DNA from: Chitinophagaceae bacterium
GTDB taxonomy: Bacteria > Bacteroidota > Bacteroidia > Chitinophagales > Chitinophagaceae
NCBI GenBank assembly: GCA_947455215.1
Contig: CANGNA010000009.1
Span: 1 to 64,000 of the forward strand
DNA: 64,000 nucleotides
Direction of reading: 5' to 3'
Both the position numbers and the translations under genes were made by a program. The stretch's first letter is position 1. Each line of letters opens with the position of its first letter. The notes beneath the pieces are model-generated. The model made no database searches, was not told where the DNA came from, and worked only from the letters and a program-made list of their open reading frames with translations. Positions 16,401 to 25,870 of the stretch are shown piece by piece.

Positions 16401-18350
16401 ATGGCGAAAAAGCAAAATCAACCTAATATATCCCGGCCGGCCGCGGTTGCTGCACAGCCGGCCAAGCAATCGACCAACACAAAACCGGGTATGTCTTTGG
16501 CTACCAAGCTGTGCATTCTGCTAGGCATCATCGCGTTCCTATTATATGCCAATACGCTAGGCAACGGGTATGTGCTGGATGACTTTACGGTTATCAAGAA
16601 CAATGCGATCATCACCAAGGGTATGCAGGCCATCCTCGAGATATTTGGCACGCCTTATCGCCGTGGTTGGTTCGAATCGCATAACGACCTTTACAGGCCG
16701 CTCTCGCTGGCCATGTTTGCTACAGAGTGGCAGATAGGTGGCGGCTCTCCGTGGCCGGGGCATTTTATGAACATACTGGTATTTGCCGGTGGTGTTATAT
16801 TCCTGTTCCTGTTTTTGGACAAGCTTTTTGAAGGTAAGCGCACTGCTGTAGCCTTTTTAGCAGCGCTGCTGTTTGCTTTGCATCCTATACATACGGAAGT
16901 AGTGGCCAACATCAAAAGCCGCGATGAACTACTGTGTTTCTTCTTTGCGTTCCTGAGCCTGAATATGTTCATGGATTATCTGAAGGGTGATAAAATGAAA
17001 CACCTGGTGTTAGGTGCTTTGTGTTTCTTCCTGTCGTTCCTTTCGAAAGAAACGGTGATCAGTTTTATAGGCGTTATCCCCTTCATCTTCTTCTTTTACC
17101 GCAACGAAGACAAGGCAAAGAGTATCAAGATAACTGCTGCGGCTGCTATTGTTACGGTGTTGTTCCTGGGCATAAGGTATGCGGTATTGAGTAAGTATGA
17201 TGCCAATACTTCTTCGGAGGTAGTGTTCATGGATAATATACTGGCCAAGCCACCATCGGCGATAGCTGCCTTTGCCACGGAGTTGCTGATATTGGGCAAG
17301 TACATGAAGATGCTGTTCGTACCTTATCCGCTCATCTGCGATTATTCTTACAACAGCATACCATTCACCACCCTGGGCGATCCTTTTGTTATCCTTTCGC
17401 TGGTGGCTTATGCGGGCCTGGGTGTGTATGGTATTTACAGGCTGGTGAAAACGCCTAAAGATCCGTATGCCTTTGCCATATTGTTCTTTATGGCCACCAT
17501 AGCTTTGTTCTCCAATATCCCGTTCCTGATAGGTGCTGCCATGGCGGAGCGTTTTCTCTTCTTTGCCTCTGCAGGTTTTTGCCTGGCCATAGCCATGCTG
17601 GTAGTACAGTTTTTGGGCAGTGGTGTATGGGATATGCCTGTATTGCAAACAGGTAAGGTAATGGGCGTCGCTGTGCCTGTGTGCCTGGTATTTGCAGGTA
17701 TTGTGTTCAACAGGAACAAGGAGTGGCTGGATAACCCTACACTCTTCAGGGCCGATGTGGTGAATGCACCTAATGATGCGCGCCTTAACTACTATCTGGG
17801 TACAGAGCTGGTAACGGAGAACGCAGCACGTGAGGGCAACCCAGTGGTGCGTAACCAGATAATAAACGAAGGCATGACGTACCTGCGCAAGGCTATAGAA
17901 GTATATCCGATATACGATGATGCACATGCAGCATTGGGTGATGCCTATTTCAAGATCAACCAGTTCGATTCTGCAGAGGTGCATAATGTAAGAGCGCTAC
18001 AGTTGAATCCTAAATTCCTGGTGGCCATGAACAACCTGGCGGGTGTGTACTTCATGAAGCATCGTATTGATGAGTCGATACGCTACTGTAAGATGGCGCT
18101 GGCGCAGAGCCCGAAGTTTGTTAATGCTTATTCCAACCTGGGATTGTGTTACAATACATTGGCCATCAACAATCATGATCCAGCACTTTTTGATACCGCG
18201 AAACAGTATCTCTACAAGGCGATATCAGCTAACCCCCAATTCAGGTCTACCTACGAGAATATGATGTATTCGTACCGCGGTTTGGGCCAGGCTGATTCTG
18301 CGCGTAAGTATGAGTTGATATTTAAAGAGATGGGGCAGCCCCAGAATTAA
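16401..18350 (+). CDS. TMTC-like GT-C membrane protein with C-terminal TPRs
   Basis: A 649-aa protein: basic cytoplasmic N-terminus (1 to about 35), about ten membrane helices (about 36-435), and soluble TPR repeats at the C-terminus (about 450-645; e.g. AHAALGDAYFKINQFDSAEVHNVRALQLNP and AYSNLGLCYNTLA). The first outer loop has YVLDDFTVIKNNAI with an Asp-Asp pair, and LHPIHTEVVANIKSRDELLC follows; both occur in TMTC-type O-mannosyltransferases. This architecture fits protein O-glycosylation, which Bacteroidota carry out in the periplasm, but the acceptor is inference. Its stop overlaps the convergent porin stop by 4 nt. Confidence 0.72.
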   Translation: MAKKQNQPNISRPAAVAAQPAKQSTNTKPGMSLATKLCILLGIIAFLLYANTLGNGYVLDDFTVIKNNAIITKGMQAILEIFGTPYRRGWFESHNDLYRPLSLAMFATEWQIGGGSPWPGHFMNILVFAGGVIFLFLFLDKLFEGKRTAVAFLAALLFALHPIHTEVVANIKSRDELLCFFFAFLSLNMFMDYLKGDKMKHLVLGALCFFLSFLSKETVISFIGVIPFIFFFYRNEDKAKSIKITAAAAIVTVLFLGIRYAVLSKYDANTSSEVVFMDNILAKPPSAIAAFATELLILGKYMKMLFVPYPLICDYSYNSIPFTTLGDPFVILSLVAYAGLGVYGIYRLVKTPKDPYAFAILFFMATIALFSNIPFLIGAAMAERFLFFASAGFCLAIAMLVVQFLGSGVWDMPVLQTGKVMGVAVPVCLVFAGIVFNRNKEWLDNPTLFRADVVNAPNDARLNYYLGTELVTENAAREGNPVVRNQIINEGMTYLRKAIEVYPIYDDAHAALGDAYFKINQFDSAEVHNVRALQLNPKFLVAMNNLAGVYFMKHRIDESIRYCKMALAQSPKFVNAYSNLGLCYNTLAINNHDPALFDTAKQYLYKAISANPQFRSTYENMMYSYRGLGQADSARKYELIFKEMGQPQN

Positions 18351-20404
18351 TTGACCAGCACCCAGCTGAAGCCGAAGCGCAGCATAAAGTTCTGCGCGGC
18401 ATACATAGGCGTGTTGGTAGTGCCTGTGCCAAAGAAATTGTAAACAGGTACGCCTGTGTACAGCAGCGTATTGCGTGCAAAGAACTGGTTCAGCTGATCG
18501 GCCATAATGAATGCGCGGAAGTGCTTTACCCTGAAGTTGAGAAATACTGATAATTCTGGCGTGTTGCCGGTGTATATCTTATCCTGGTAAAAGAAGCGGT
18601 TGAGCTGAGGGTCGTAACCCGCAGGGTGATAAGCGGTATTATAGCGAACTTCCAGTCCCGTAGCCACCTTTAGCGCCTGCTTGAACATAGTATGTTCGTA
18701 AGAGAACTGGTGCCTGCCCATTAATTGAGGTATGTTAACTGGAGCGTTATCTGCCGTTTGCTGGTAGATGAGCTCATTGTCCAGGTAGAAGTGCCCTGCC
18801 CTGAACATTTTGCGTATCCATGCCTGGCCTATGTTGAATGCAGTGCTGTATTGTGTTGGTGTACGGTTGCTATTGAGGTAAATGTAATTGTCGATAACGT
18901 AATTGCGTACGCCGGCCTGCAGGTTTATCTTCCTGATGTCGAGCGTGGCATAGGCCATGGTGATGCTTTCGCTCTTGAACGACCAGCTGAGCTGCGCATA
19001 TTTGTTCTCGTAATTGGCATAGCTGTATGGCGACGAGCCCAGCATTTGGCGGAAGCCAGCTATAAAGCCGCCTTTATTGTTGTTCAGGTCTTTGCCTATC
19101 GATGCATCGAGGTCGAAATTGCCGGCATAGTCGCCGGTAAGGTAGAACAGCAAATGAGCACCATAGCCCCACTGGCCGGCCTTTAAAGCTTCTTTCTTTA
19201 TCTCGCCGGCCAGGTAATTGCTTACTATCCTGGACCGGTCAAGATTCACATTATAAGCAGGTGTGGCAATAAACTCATCGAACCTGTTACCTACGCCCGC
19301 ACTGAAAGTAAGCGGAGAACCGGGGTTGCCGATGAAGCCATTCAGAAGCAGTTTATTATCTATCCAGAACCATTTCTGCTGCGTTACCACGGAGTCGCCA
19401 CCGTTGACATAATAAGCTGAACCGGTGTGTGCAAAAGCAGTATTGAAGAAAGGTACATAGCGCACAGAATCGGGCGCCAGATCTTTATACAGGTGTTTCT
19501 CTGTACTCAGTTCCATTTTATGCATCACACTGAAGCGTGGCTTAAGTGTGTAGGTATATTGGGTGGAGTCGGCATTATAAACAGTATCAATAGGTCCCCA
19601 GGTATAGCTGTGTTGTAGCACTATGCCAAAGTCGCGCTGCATATTGGTAATCGTAGAGCGGGTGATGCTGTAGGCGGTGTTTTGGTACACCACATCCAGC
19701 GTCTTACGGTCGGTATAGCTATTGTCGGCCAGTTCGCTATCGTTAACTATGCCGCCGTTCTCATCGTGCTGCTCTTTGTTGTATACCATGCCGGCAAATA
19801 GCACATAGCGTTTGTTCAGGCTCTTGTAATTGGTGCTCAGGCGGGCATTGTCGTGGTTGTTGCGCTGTATCTTATAAAAGCCGGGGGTGTTGATCTTACG
19901 GTATTCCACCATAAAGTTCCAGTTGGGCCTTATGTTCTGCGAGTGCGATATACTGGCCACCTGCTCCAGCCTGCTGCCCAGCGTATAATTGAATACCGAA
20001 TAGGGACGGTTGGTGTTATAAAACTCCAGCGAGTCTAACTGGAAGCGATACGCATCGAAAATATGATAGCCCAGCGATGGGCCTACACGATTCTCAGGCG
20101 TGAACTGCAGGTTGTATACCGGGCTGCCGGGGTTGCCCATGTCGCGCGCCCAGGTGCCTACAAACGGCCTACGCTGGAAAGTATGCAAGCCGGTATCGGG
20201 TCTTAGTTTCAGAGCGGAGTGCAGTAATTCGTAATACACATCAGCATCCTCGTTCTTCCAGGTGCTGGTGTTCGTTTTGTTAGCAGCAGTATCGCGTTTC
20301 TGGCCCTGAGGCAGGGTAGTGGGCTGGGCTACAGCAAGTGTGCTGCACAATAATACTATTGTGCAGCAGAGCAATTTTATGCAGTTCCTGTATGCCTTTC
20401 CCAA
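18347..20404 (-). CDS. Putative outer-membrane porin (Porin_10-like)
   Basis: A 685-aa protein with signal peptide (1 to about 26, ending AVA). After a short linker the whole length alternates polar and hydrophobic residues with many aromatic girdle positions, as in a large beta-barrel, and ends GFSWVLVN. The sequence WARDMGNPGSPVYNL near residue 90 and the strand wording match the Bacteroidota putative-porin family. Likely substrate unknown. It lies 26 nt downstream of the purine nucleoside phosphorylase gene on the same strand, so the two are probably co-transcribed. Confidence 0.8.
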   Translation of the reverse strand: MGKAYRNCIKLLCCTIVLLCSTLAVAQPTTLPQGQKRDTAANKTNTSTWKNEDADVYYELLHSALKLRPDTGLHTFQRRPFVGTWARDMGNPGSPVYNLQFTPENRVGPSLGYHIFDAYRFQLDSLEFYNTNRPYSVFNYTLGSRLEQVASISHSQNIRPNWNFMVEYRKINTPGFYKIQRNNHDNARLSTNYKSLNKRYVLFAGMVYNKEQHDENGGIVNDSELADNSYTDRKTLDVVYQNTAYSITRSTITNMQRDFGIVLQHSYTWGPIDTVYNADSTQYTYTLKPRFSVMHKMELSTEKHLYKDLAPDSVRYVPFFNTAFAHTGSAYYVNGGDSVVTQQKWFWIDNKLLLNGFIGNPGSPLTFSAGVGNRFDEFIATPAYNVNLDRSRIVSNYLAGEIKKEALKAGQWGYGAHLLFYLTGDYAGNFDLDASIGKDLNNNKGGFIAGFRQMLGSSPYSYANYENKYAQLSWSFKSESITMAYATLDIRKINLQAGVRNYVIDNYIYLNSNRTPTQYSTAFNIGQAWIRKMFRAGHFYLDNELIYQQTADNAPVNIPQLMGRHQFSYEHTMFKQALKVATGLEVRYNTAYHPAGYDPQLNRFFYQDKIYTGNTPELSVFLNFRVKHFRAFIMADQLNQFFARNTLLYTGVPVYNFFGTGTTNTPMYAAQNFMLRFGFSWVLVN

Positions 20405-20430
20405 CTATGGTAAGTGTTTAGCTGTTATAA

Positions 20431-21249
20431 TTACATGCGTTCTATGATGGTAGCTACCAACGATGCCATTTTAGGTGCTGCTGCATTGGCTGCCTCCAGT
20501 ACCTCCTGGTGCGTAATGGTTACAGGCACTTCTGTAACGCCCAAGTCTGTGATCACGCTGATGGCGAATACCTTCATGTCGCCGTGGCGGGCAACGATCA
20601 CTTCAGGTACTGTGCTCATGCCTACTGCATCGCCGCCATTGCGATACAACCAACGATATTCTGATGGAGTTTCGAAAGTTGGTCCCTGCAGACCCGTGTA
20701 TACACCTTCGCGCACTTCAAGATTGCGTTCGGCAGCTATTTCCTTCGCCAGGGCTATCAGGCCCTTGTCGTAGGCTGCACTCATATCCGGGAAGCGGGTG
20801 CCCAGGCGCTCGTCGTTATGGCCGCGCAGCGGGTGTTCAGGGAACAGGTTGATATGATCGTTGATGATCATCAGGTCGCCGATCTTAAAGGTAGGATTGG
20901 TGCCGCCGGATGCGTTGGAAACAAACAGGGTTTCCACGCCCAGCGCCTTCATAACGCGCACCGGGAAGGTAACCTCCTGCATGTTATAGCCTTCGTAGTA
21001 GTGGAAACGACCGGCCATCAGGATAACGTTGCGGCTGCCTATCTTACCAAATACCAGTTTGCCGTCGTGGCCCTGCACTGTGGAAAGCGGAAAATTCGGT
21101 ATCTCTGAATAAGGGATCTCTGTTTCCTTTTCTATCATATCGATAAGACCGCCCAAGCCACTGCCCAGTATAATGCCGGTATCCGGCTGATTTTTAATTT
21201 TTCCTTTGATGAACGAGGCTGTGGCTTGTATCTTATCGAATAATGACAT
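20431..21249 (-). CDS. punA: Purine-nucleoside phosphorylase (trimeric, class I/II)
   Basis: A 272-aa enzyme that splits (deoxy)inosine and guanosine with phosphate to free base and pentose-1-phosphate in purine salvage. Motifs in order: ILGSGLGGL (about 29), VQGHDGKLVFG and GRFHYYEGY (phosphate and ribose site), VSNASGGTNPTFKIGDLMII, GVYTGLQGPTFETPSEYR with the base-binding Glu, and GMSTVPEVIVARH, followed by ISVITDLG. Length is normal for the trimeric family (DeoD hexamers are shorter and differ). The downstream porin may share its transcript. Confidence 0.92.
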   Translation of the reverse strand: MSLFDKIQATASFIKGKIKNQPDTGIILGSGLGGLIDMIEKETEIPYSEIPNFPLSTVQGHDGKLVFGKIGSRNVILMAGRFHYYEGYNMQEVTFPVRVMKALGVETLFVSNASGGTNPTFKIGDLMIINDHINLFPEHPLRGHNDERLGTRFPDMSAAYDKGLIALAKEIAAERNLEVREGVYTGLQGPTFETPSEYRWLYRNGGDAVGMSTVPEVIVARHGDMKVFAISVITDLGVTEVPVTITHQEVLEAANAAAPKMASLVATIIERM

Positions 21250-21338
21250 AAACTAAAATTATTTAATATTATTTAGAAATTAGTGGGCAAATATCTCACA
21301 TTTTGAGGTCAAAAACTAATTGGCGGCCTGCCGTTTAG

Positions 21339-21968
21339 CTATTGTTGCGTTAATATATGAGCATTCTGCTTCAGCCAGGTGGCGGTGTGTGGCCCTTCGG
21401 CAAAAAGCAGGTCCAGGATGCTCAGGTCGGGCAAGAAGCCCGTCCGTTCTTCAAATAACTGGTAATACCGCGGGAAGTTTTCGGCCGATGTTGCCTGTTT
21501 TTTTGGCTGCCTCAGGTCTGTATACCCTTCGGGGTAAGTACGCTGGTAGCTGCTGCTCTGCCCGGTGGGGATGTTCAGTTTCAGTTGTTTCATGCACCAC
21601 AACAGCGCCTGGTGGTTAAAATCGGCCAGGTGCACGTAGTTATTAGTGAAAAACTGCTCCAGCGTAGGTTCGTAAAATTCCCAAAAGGGCGATTGCCGAT
21701 ATACCGATGTGAGCGTGCGCCAGTGCTGCACCTGCCACTTGCCATCATTGTGAATACTAATATCTTTCATGGCCATGCGCTGGTCGCGGCCGCCGGCCAG
21801 TGGTATGCTCAGCTGTATGGGGTTATTGGCTCCCGCGATGCGGTATTTATTGCGGAGCGTCATTTTTTCATAGTGTTCGTGCCCGTCGTGCAGCAGGCTG
21901 TCTGCCTGCACGATATTGCCCCACCACGATATGGCCGGGAACGGTAAATATGAGCTTACTACTATCAT
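21339..21968 (-). CDS. WbqC family protein
   Basis: A 209-aa WbqC-like protein: VVSSYLPFPAISWWGNIVQADSLLHDGHEHYEKMTLRNKYRIAG near the N-terminus and RQSPFWEFYEPTLEQFF in the middle. The family is found near O-antigen or surface-polysaccharide genes, and its catalytic role is unsettled. ATG at 21968 is preferred over an in-frame TTG at 21980 because the TTG overlaps a likely -7 box (CATCTTTG on the minus strand, 21978-21985). Divergent from the GWxTD gene. Confidence 0.75.
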   Translation of the reverse strand: MIVVSSYLPFPAISWWGNIVQADSLLHDGHEHYEKMTLRNKYRIAGANNPIQLSIPLAGGRDQRMAMKDISIHNDGKWQVQHWRTLTSVYRQSPFWEFYEPTLEQFFTNNYVHLADFNHQALLWCMKQLKLNIPTGQSSSYQRTYPEGYTDLRQPKKQATSAENFPRYYQLFEERTGFLPDLSILDLLFAEGPHTATWLKQNAHILTQQ

Positions 21969-22064
21969 TCTTTGGTGCAAAGATGAATGAAAAGGTTAAA
22001 ATACGTGCAAGGCAAATGTGATAATGTGCATATTAGAGTATTTTGCAAAAAATTATCACAAAGG

Positions 22065-23567
22065 ATGCGCAGGTTTCTACTCATATTGCTTTTACTGGCC
22101 CCCCTGTCACAATTGTTTGCCATAGAGGCTGCGTTCTCGCATGCCCAGTACTACCTGCCCGATCCCATTTTCCAGGGAAAGATAAACCCCTACCTGGAAA
22201 TATACTGGCAGGTAAACCCGAGGAAAGTGCACTTCAGCACCAATAAAGACAAGAAGATAATAGCCCGTATAAAAACATCAGTGACCATTGTGAACGATAC
22301 CGGCCATGTGCTGAAAAGTGACCTGTACGTATACGAAACCGTGCCTGCTGCCAACGTAGAACAGTTGGCTTACCTGAACATCCTGGAGCTGAAACGCTAT
22401 TTTCTGAGCCCCGGCAAGTACAAGGTGACCGTAAAACTGACCGACCTGAACGATACTACGAATGTGGCGAATTATACCGACACGTTTAGCACAGGGCAAT
22501 TGCCAACGGGGCCGTTTTATGGTGATATAGAGTTCGTGGATACGTCCTATGCTTCGCAGATAAAAACACCGTTCCTGAAGCATGGCAAGCAATTCATCCC
22601 GCTGTGCGAGAGCTTTTTTGATACGTACAGGTGGAAGGTGAATTATTTCACTGAGGTGTATCAGCTGGATAAACTGACCGCGCAGGAATTTCCACTGGTA
22701 CAAACAGCCTTTTTATCTAAAAAGCCGGGTGGCGACCCTATAATGCAGTATCAGAAGACGGATACTTTAACCACCAAAGATGTGCCGTTCGTAGAGGGAA
22801 GCTTCGATATTTCGGAGCTGCAGTCGGGCAATTACTATCTCAACATTGTGCTGAAAGACAAGAAGAATAACATTTTAGCGACTAAAAATATTTTCCTGCA
22901 GCGTGCCAATAAGCGCCAGCCAAAGCAAGAAGTTGCCGAAAAGAAAAAAGATGTGATGCAGGATACCGGTATTGAGCATATAAAGGTGGTAGACCTGAGC
23001 AAAACCTTCCTTAAAAAGTATGATGTGGCCCAGATGAAGGCCATACTGAAAATGCTGCTGCCGGTGAGTAATCCGTCAGAAACAATATCCATTAATGGCT
23101 TCCTGAAGAGCCCTGAGGATATGTACATGCGCTATTATGTGTATAATCATTTTACGGCTTTGGACCCCGAGAACCCTGAAAGGGCATGGAAGGAATATTC
23201 CAACAAAGTGAAGGAGGTGAACAGGCTGTTTACCAGCCATGGTAAAGTAGGTTATGAAACAGAGCGTGGTTTTATGTACCTGCGCTATGGCCAGCCATCG
23301 GAAATAATAACTGTAGTGAATGAAAAAGGCTCGTTGCCATACGAAGTGTGGCAATACAATACCTTGCTGGACCAGGCGGGCCGTACAGAGGCCAATGCAG
23401 TGATCCTGTTCTACAAAACATCGGAAACAGATTTTGATTACAAGGTGTTGCACACTACCATTGCCGGTGAGCCGCACAATGCCGCCTGGCGCAACTTCTT
23501 ATACAATACCACCGATGGTGGCCAGGAGATCAATTCCAGGGCGGAGCAGTATATAGGGAGCAGGTAA
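22065..23567 (+). CDS. Exported GWxTD domain-containing protein
   Basis: A 500-aa protein; ATG at 22065 gives a signal peptide (MRRFLLILLLLAPLSQLFA). An N-terminal beta-rich region (to about 330) is followed by the GWxTD domain (about 355-495): a helical part with YVYNHFTALDPENPERAWKEYSNKVKEVNRLF, and GFMYLRYGQPSEI, the family's best-conserved block. The literal GWxTD peptide is not present in standard form. GWxTD proteins occur in Bacteroidota and relatives with unknown function. Located directly before a convergent SET gene. Confidence 0.75.
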   Translation: MRRFLLILLLLAPLSQLFAIEAAFSHAQYYLPDPIFQGKINPYLEIYWQVNPRKVHFSTNKDKKIIARIKTSVTIVNDTGHVLKSDLYVYETVPAANVEQLAYLNILELKRYFLSPGKYKVTVKLTDLNDTTNVANYTDTFSTGQLPTGPFYGDIEFVDTSYASQIKTPFLKHGKQFIPLCESFFDTYRWKVNYFTEVYQLDKLTAQEFPLVQTAFLSKKPGGDPIMQYQKTDTLTTKDVPFVEGSFDISELQSGNYYLNIVLKDKKNNILATKNIFLQRANKRQPKQEVAEKKKDVMQDTGIEHIKVVDLSKTFLKKYDVAQMKAILKMLLPVSNPSETISINGFLKSPEDMYMRYYVYNHFTALDPENPERAWKEYSNKVKEVNRLFTSHGKVGYETERGFMYLRYGQPSEIITVVNEKGSLPYEVWQYNTLLDQAGRTEANAVILFYKTSETDFDYKVLHTTIAGEPHNAAWRNFLYNTTDGGQEINSRAEQYIGSR

Positions 23568-23574
23568 GTGCCGG

Positions 23575-23961
23575 TTATTTTCCCCAGTATTTCTCGTCGT
23601 AGAATGGACCGTAGTTGATGAATATTTCTTCGCCCTTTTTGATGGGTTTTATAGCGGTGATGCACAGTTCGTTGTGCATCTCGTCCATCCCTTCATATTC
23701 TGCCAGTTCATACTTGGCATTAGGTGTAATGTGGTGGTTGTACAGCGATCCGAAACCCAGCGCCAGCATAGATGCACGCCCGGTGTAAGCAAAAACATAG
23801 TGAGCCAGCAGGGTTCTGGTGATGTGTGCATCATCGGCCTTGTCGAATATCAGGATAGGGCAATTTTCTATCACCTCGTTCTCCTTTATATCGGCAGTGC
23901 AAAAAACGCCACGGCCTGCACCGGGGAGTGTAGAAGGGGCTATGTATAACTTTTTCGCCAT
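23575..23961 (-). CDS. SET domain-containing protein
   Basis: A 128-aa single SET domain. Visible motifs: GRGVFCTADIKENEVIE (strand 1 and SAM-binding loop), SLYNHHITPNAKYE (the N-H motif that forms the knot), and GEEIFINYG with the catalytic Tyr. SET proteins are protein-lysine methyltransferases using S-adenosylmethionine; the bacterial substrate is unknown. No pre- or post-SET Cys clusters, so this is the minimal form common in bacteria. Sits 7 nt from the convergent GWxTD gene. Confidence 0.85.
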   Translation of the reverse strand: MAKKLYIAPSTLPGAGRGVFCTADIKENEVIENCPILIFDKADDAHITRTLLAHYVFAYTGRASMLALGFGSLYNHHITPNAKYELAEYEGMDEMHNELCITAIKPIKKGEEIFINYGPFYDEKYWGK

Positions 23962-24067
23962 TATGCTGTGCTGTTCAATAAGCGCATTTTACGCTTAAAC
24001 GATGCGCAAGATAAAATATATTAACTTAGAGTAGTGAAAATTTCGCGGCAAGGGCCGGAAAACAAAC

Positions 24068-25168
24068 ATGGCGCAGGATCCCGCAACGAGGCTACGAAAA
24101 ATAATACATATCGATATGGATGCCTTCTATGCATCTGTAGAGCAGCGCGACAATCCGGAGTATAGGGGAAAGCCCATAGTGGTTGGCGGCTTGCCGGAGG
24201 GCAGGGGAGGTGTAGTGGCCACGGCCAGCTACGAGGCCCGCAAATTCGGTGTACGGTCTGCAATGCCCTCTAAACGTGCATTACAGCTATGTCCGCAGGC
24301 TATATTTGTGCGGCCCAGGTTTGCTGCCTATAAAGAGGTATCCAATCACATCAGGGCCATCTTTGCCCGCCATACCGACCTTATAGAACCACTATCGCTG
24401 GATGAGGCTTACCTGGACGTAACAGAAGACAAGCAGGCCATAGGCAGCGCAATAGAGATAGCCCGGCAGATAAAGCAAGCAATAAAAGATGAATTGCAGC
24501 TTACAGCCTCGGCAGGTGTGTCTATCAATAAGTTCGTCGCTAAAATAGCCTCAGACCTCAATAAGCCGGATGGGTTGACCTTTATTGCCCCCGACAATAT
24601 AGAGACCTTTATGGAGCAGCTGCCGGTGGAAAAATTCTTTGGGGTGGGCCAGGTAACAGCTCAGAAGATGAAACGCATGGGCTTGCATACCGGTGCCGAC
24701 CTGAAACGGCTTACTGAACAGGAATTAGTGCATCATTTCGGTAAATCGGGAGGGTTTTACTACCGTATAGTGCGTGGTATAGATAACAGGGAAGTACAGC
24801 CGCACAGGGAAACCAAATCGATGGGGGCGGAAGATACCTTTCCATACGATCTGACCAGTATCGATGAGATGAACACCGAACTGCAGAAGATAGCACAGAA
24901 CGTGCATCGCAGCGTTACTAAATATGGGTTGAAGGGGCGCACCATTACTTTAAAGATCAAATACCACGATTTCAAGCTCATAACGCGTAGCCAGTCGTTT
25001 CCGGCGCCTGTAAATGACGCTGAAACACTGTTGGATACAGCCATGGCACTATTGCTGAAGACCGATCTGGAGGGCAAAAAAATACGCCTGCTGGGTATAT
25101 CGCTTTCTAATTTCAATGAGCAACGCCCGCAGGGCAGGCAAGGGGGCGTTCAGCTGGAGCTTTTCTGA
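24068..25168 (+). CDS. dinB: DNA polymerase IV (Y-family)
   Basis: A 366-aa translesion polymerase. IIHIDMDAFYASVEQRDNPEYRGKPIVVGG (catalytic Asp pair and steric-gate region) at the N-terminus, LSLDEAYLDVT with the second acidic pair near 110, SAGVSINKFVAKIASDLNKPDG in the palm, FFGVGQVTAQKM helix-hairpin-helix in the thumb, and a little-finger domain up to LLGISLSNF. The last 14 residues (RQGGVQLELF, with QLELF at the very end) look like a beta-clamp binding peptide (QLxLF). No LexA box was recognised. Confidence 0.95.
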   Translation: MAQDPATRLRKIIHIDMDAFYASVEQRDNPEYRGKPIVVGGLPEGRGGVVATASYEARKFGVRSAMPSKRALQLCPQAIFVRPRFAAYKEVSNHIRAIFARHTDLIEPLSLDEAYLDVTEDKQAIGSAIEIARQIKQAIKDELQLTASAGVSINKFVAKIASDLNKPDGLTFIAPDNIETFMEQLPVEKFFGVGQVTAQKMKRMGLHTGADLKRLTEQELVHHFGKSGGFYYRIVRGIDNREVQPHRETKSMGAEDTFPYDLTSIDEMNTELQKIAQNVHRSVTKYGLKGRTITLKIKYHDFKLITRSQSFPAPVNDAETLLDTAMALLLKTDLEGKKIRLLGISLSNFNEQRPQGRQGGVQLELF

Positions 25169-25273
25169 CATAAAGCCTGCCTGTTTTAGACCTTTCTGAA
25201 GAGCTGTAAGCCTTTACTGGCAACATTTTCAGTGTATATCAAAAATATTTTATCAAAATTTAATAAAAGTACC

Positions 25274-25281
25274 TACTTTTG
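25274..25281 (+). promoter_or_regulatory. Upstream -7 box of the S10 operon (P1)
   Basis: TACTTTTG, a TAnnTTTG match 153 nt before rpsJ. No clear -33 element. With the second box below it suggests tandem promoters. Confidence 0.45.
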
Positions 25282-25365
25282 CAGTCCGAATTTTAGTAGC
25301 GGTGGGTTCAAAACGTGCGGAGAATAAGGAACTTTTAAAAAAATAAAACTTTTCTATAAAAAAAG

Positions 25366-25396
25366 TTTGTTGGTTTAAAACACTTCATTACCTTTG
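25366..25396 (+). promoter_or_regulatory. Main promoter of the S10 operon (P2)
   Basis: TTTG (25366-25369), exactly 19 nt, then TACCTTTG (25389-25396). This is the full Bacteroidota consensus, 37 nt before the rpsJ start. Confidence 0.85.
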
Positions 25397-25433
25397 CAGT
25401 CCCAAATTTTTAGGGTAGAATATAACGAACAGT

Positions 25434-25739
25434 ATGTCACAGCGTATCAGAATAAAGCTAAAATCTTACGATCACAACCTGGTTGATAAGTCAGCAGACA
25501 AGATCGTAAAGACTGTGCGCAATACCGGAGCGGTGGTTACAGGCCCCATTCCATTGCCTACAGAGAAGAAGATCTTTACCGTATTGCGTTCACCGCACGT
25601 TAACAAGAAGTCACGCGAGCAGTTCCAGTTGTGCACGCACAAGCGTCTGCTGGACATCTACACTTCTTCTTCACGTACTGTAGATGCTCTGTCGAAGCTC
25701 GACCTGCCAAGCGGTGTTGAGGTTGAGATCAAGGCTTGA
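25434..25739 (+). CDS. rpsJ: 30S ribosomal protein S10
   Basis: 101 aa, full length. Opens [22 protein letters not shown] and has [28 protein letters not shown], the S10 core. S10 binds 16S rRNA in the head and pairs with NusB in antitermination. First gene of the S10-spc cluster, behind two promoters; fusA, usually upstream in this phylum, is replaced by dinB. A 131-nt spacer with two stem-loops follows. Confidence 0.98.
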   Translation: MSQRIRIKLKSYDHNLVDKSADKIVKTVRNTGAVVTGPIPLPTEKKIFTVLRSPHVNKKSREQFQLCTHKRLLDIYTSSSRTVDALSKLDLPSGVEVEIKA

Positions 25740-25749
25740 TAAAATAGTG

Positions 25750-25847
25750 TTTCCTGCGTATCGAAGTATAGTAAGTAAACAGGAAAATTTGTTCTTTAAT
25801 TAGTTTGAAACAAAGTTAATCCCGGCCCACACAACCAAGGCTCCGGG
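25750..25847 (+). promoter_or_regulatory. Stem-loops in the rpsJ-rplC spacer
   Basis: Two inverted repeats: TTTCCTG/CAGGAAA (25750-25756 with 25780-25786) and CCCGGCC/GG-CCGGG (25821-25827 with 25839-25847, 2-nt bulge). No T-tract after either. The second ends 23 nt before the rplC start. Confidence 0.45.
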
Positions 25848-25870
25848 CGCTTAACTAAAATTATATAATA

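Noticed and set aside
16669-16678. GGTTCGAATC, like a tRNA T-arm
   Set aside because: It lies in the coding frame of the TMTC-like protein (WFES) and no acceptor or anticodon stems surround it.
17010-17984. 324-codon minus-strand frame within the TMTC-like gene
   Set aside because: Antisense shadow, His/Tyr/Arg-rich low-quality sequence; the plus-strand gene has clear helices and TPRs.
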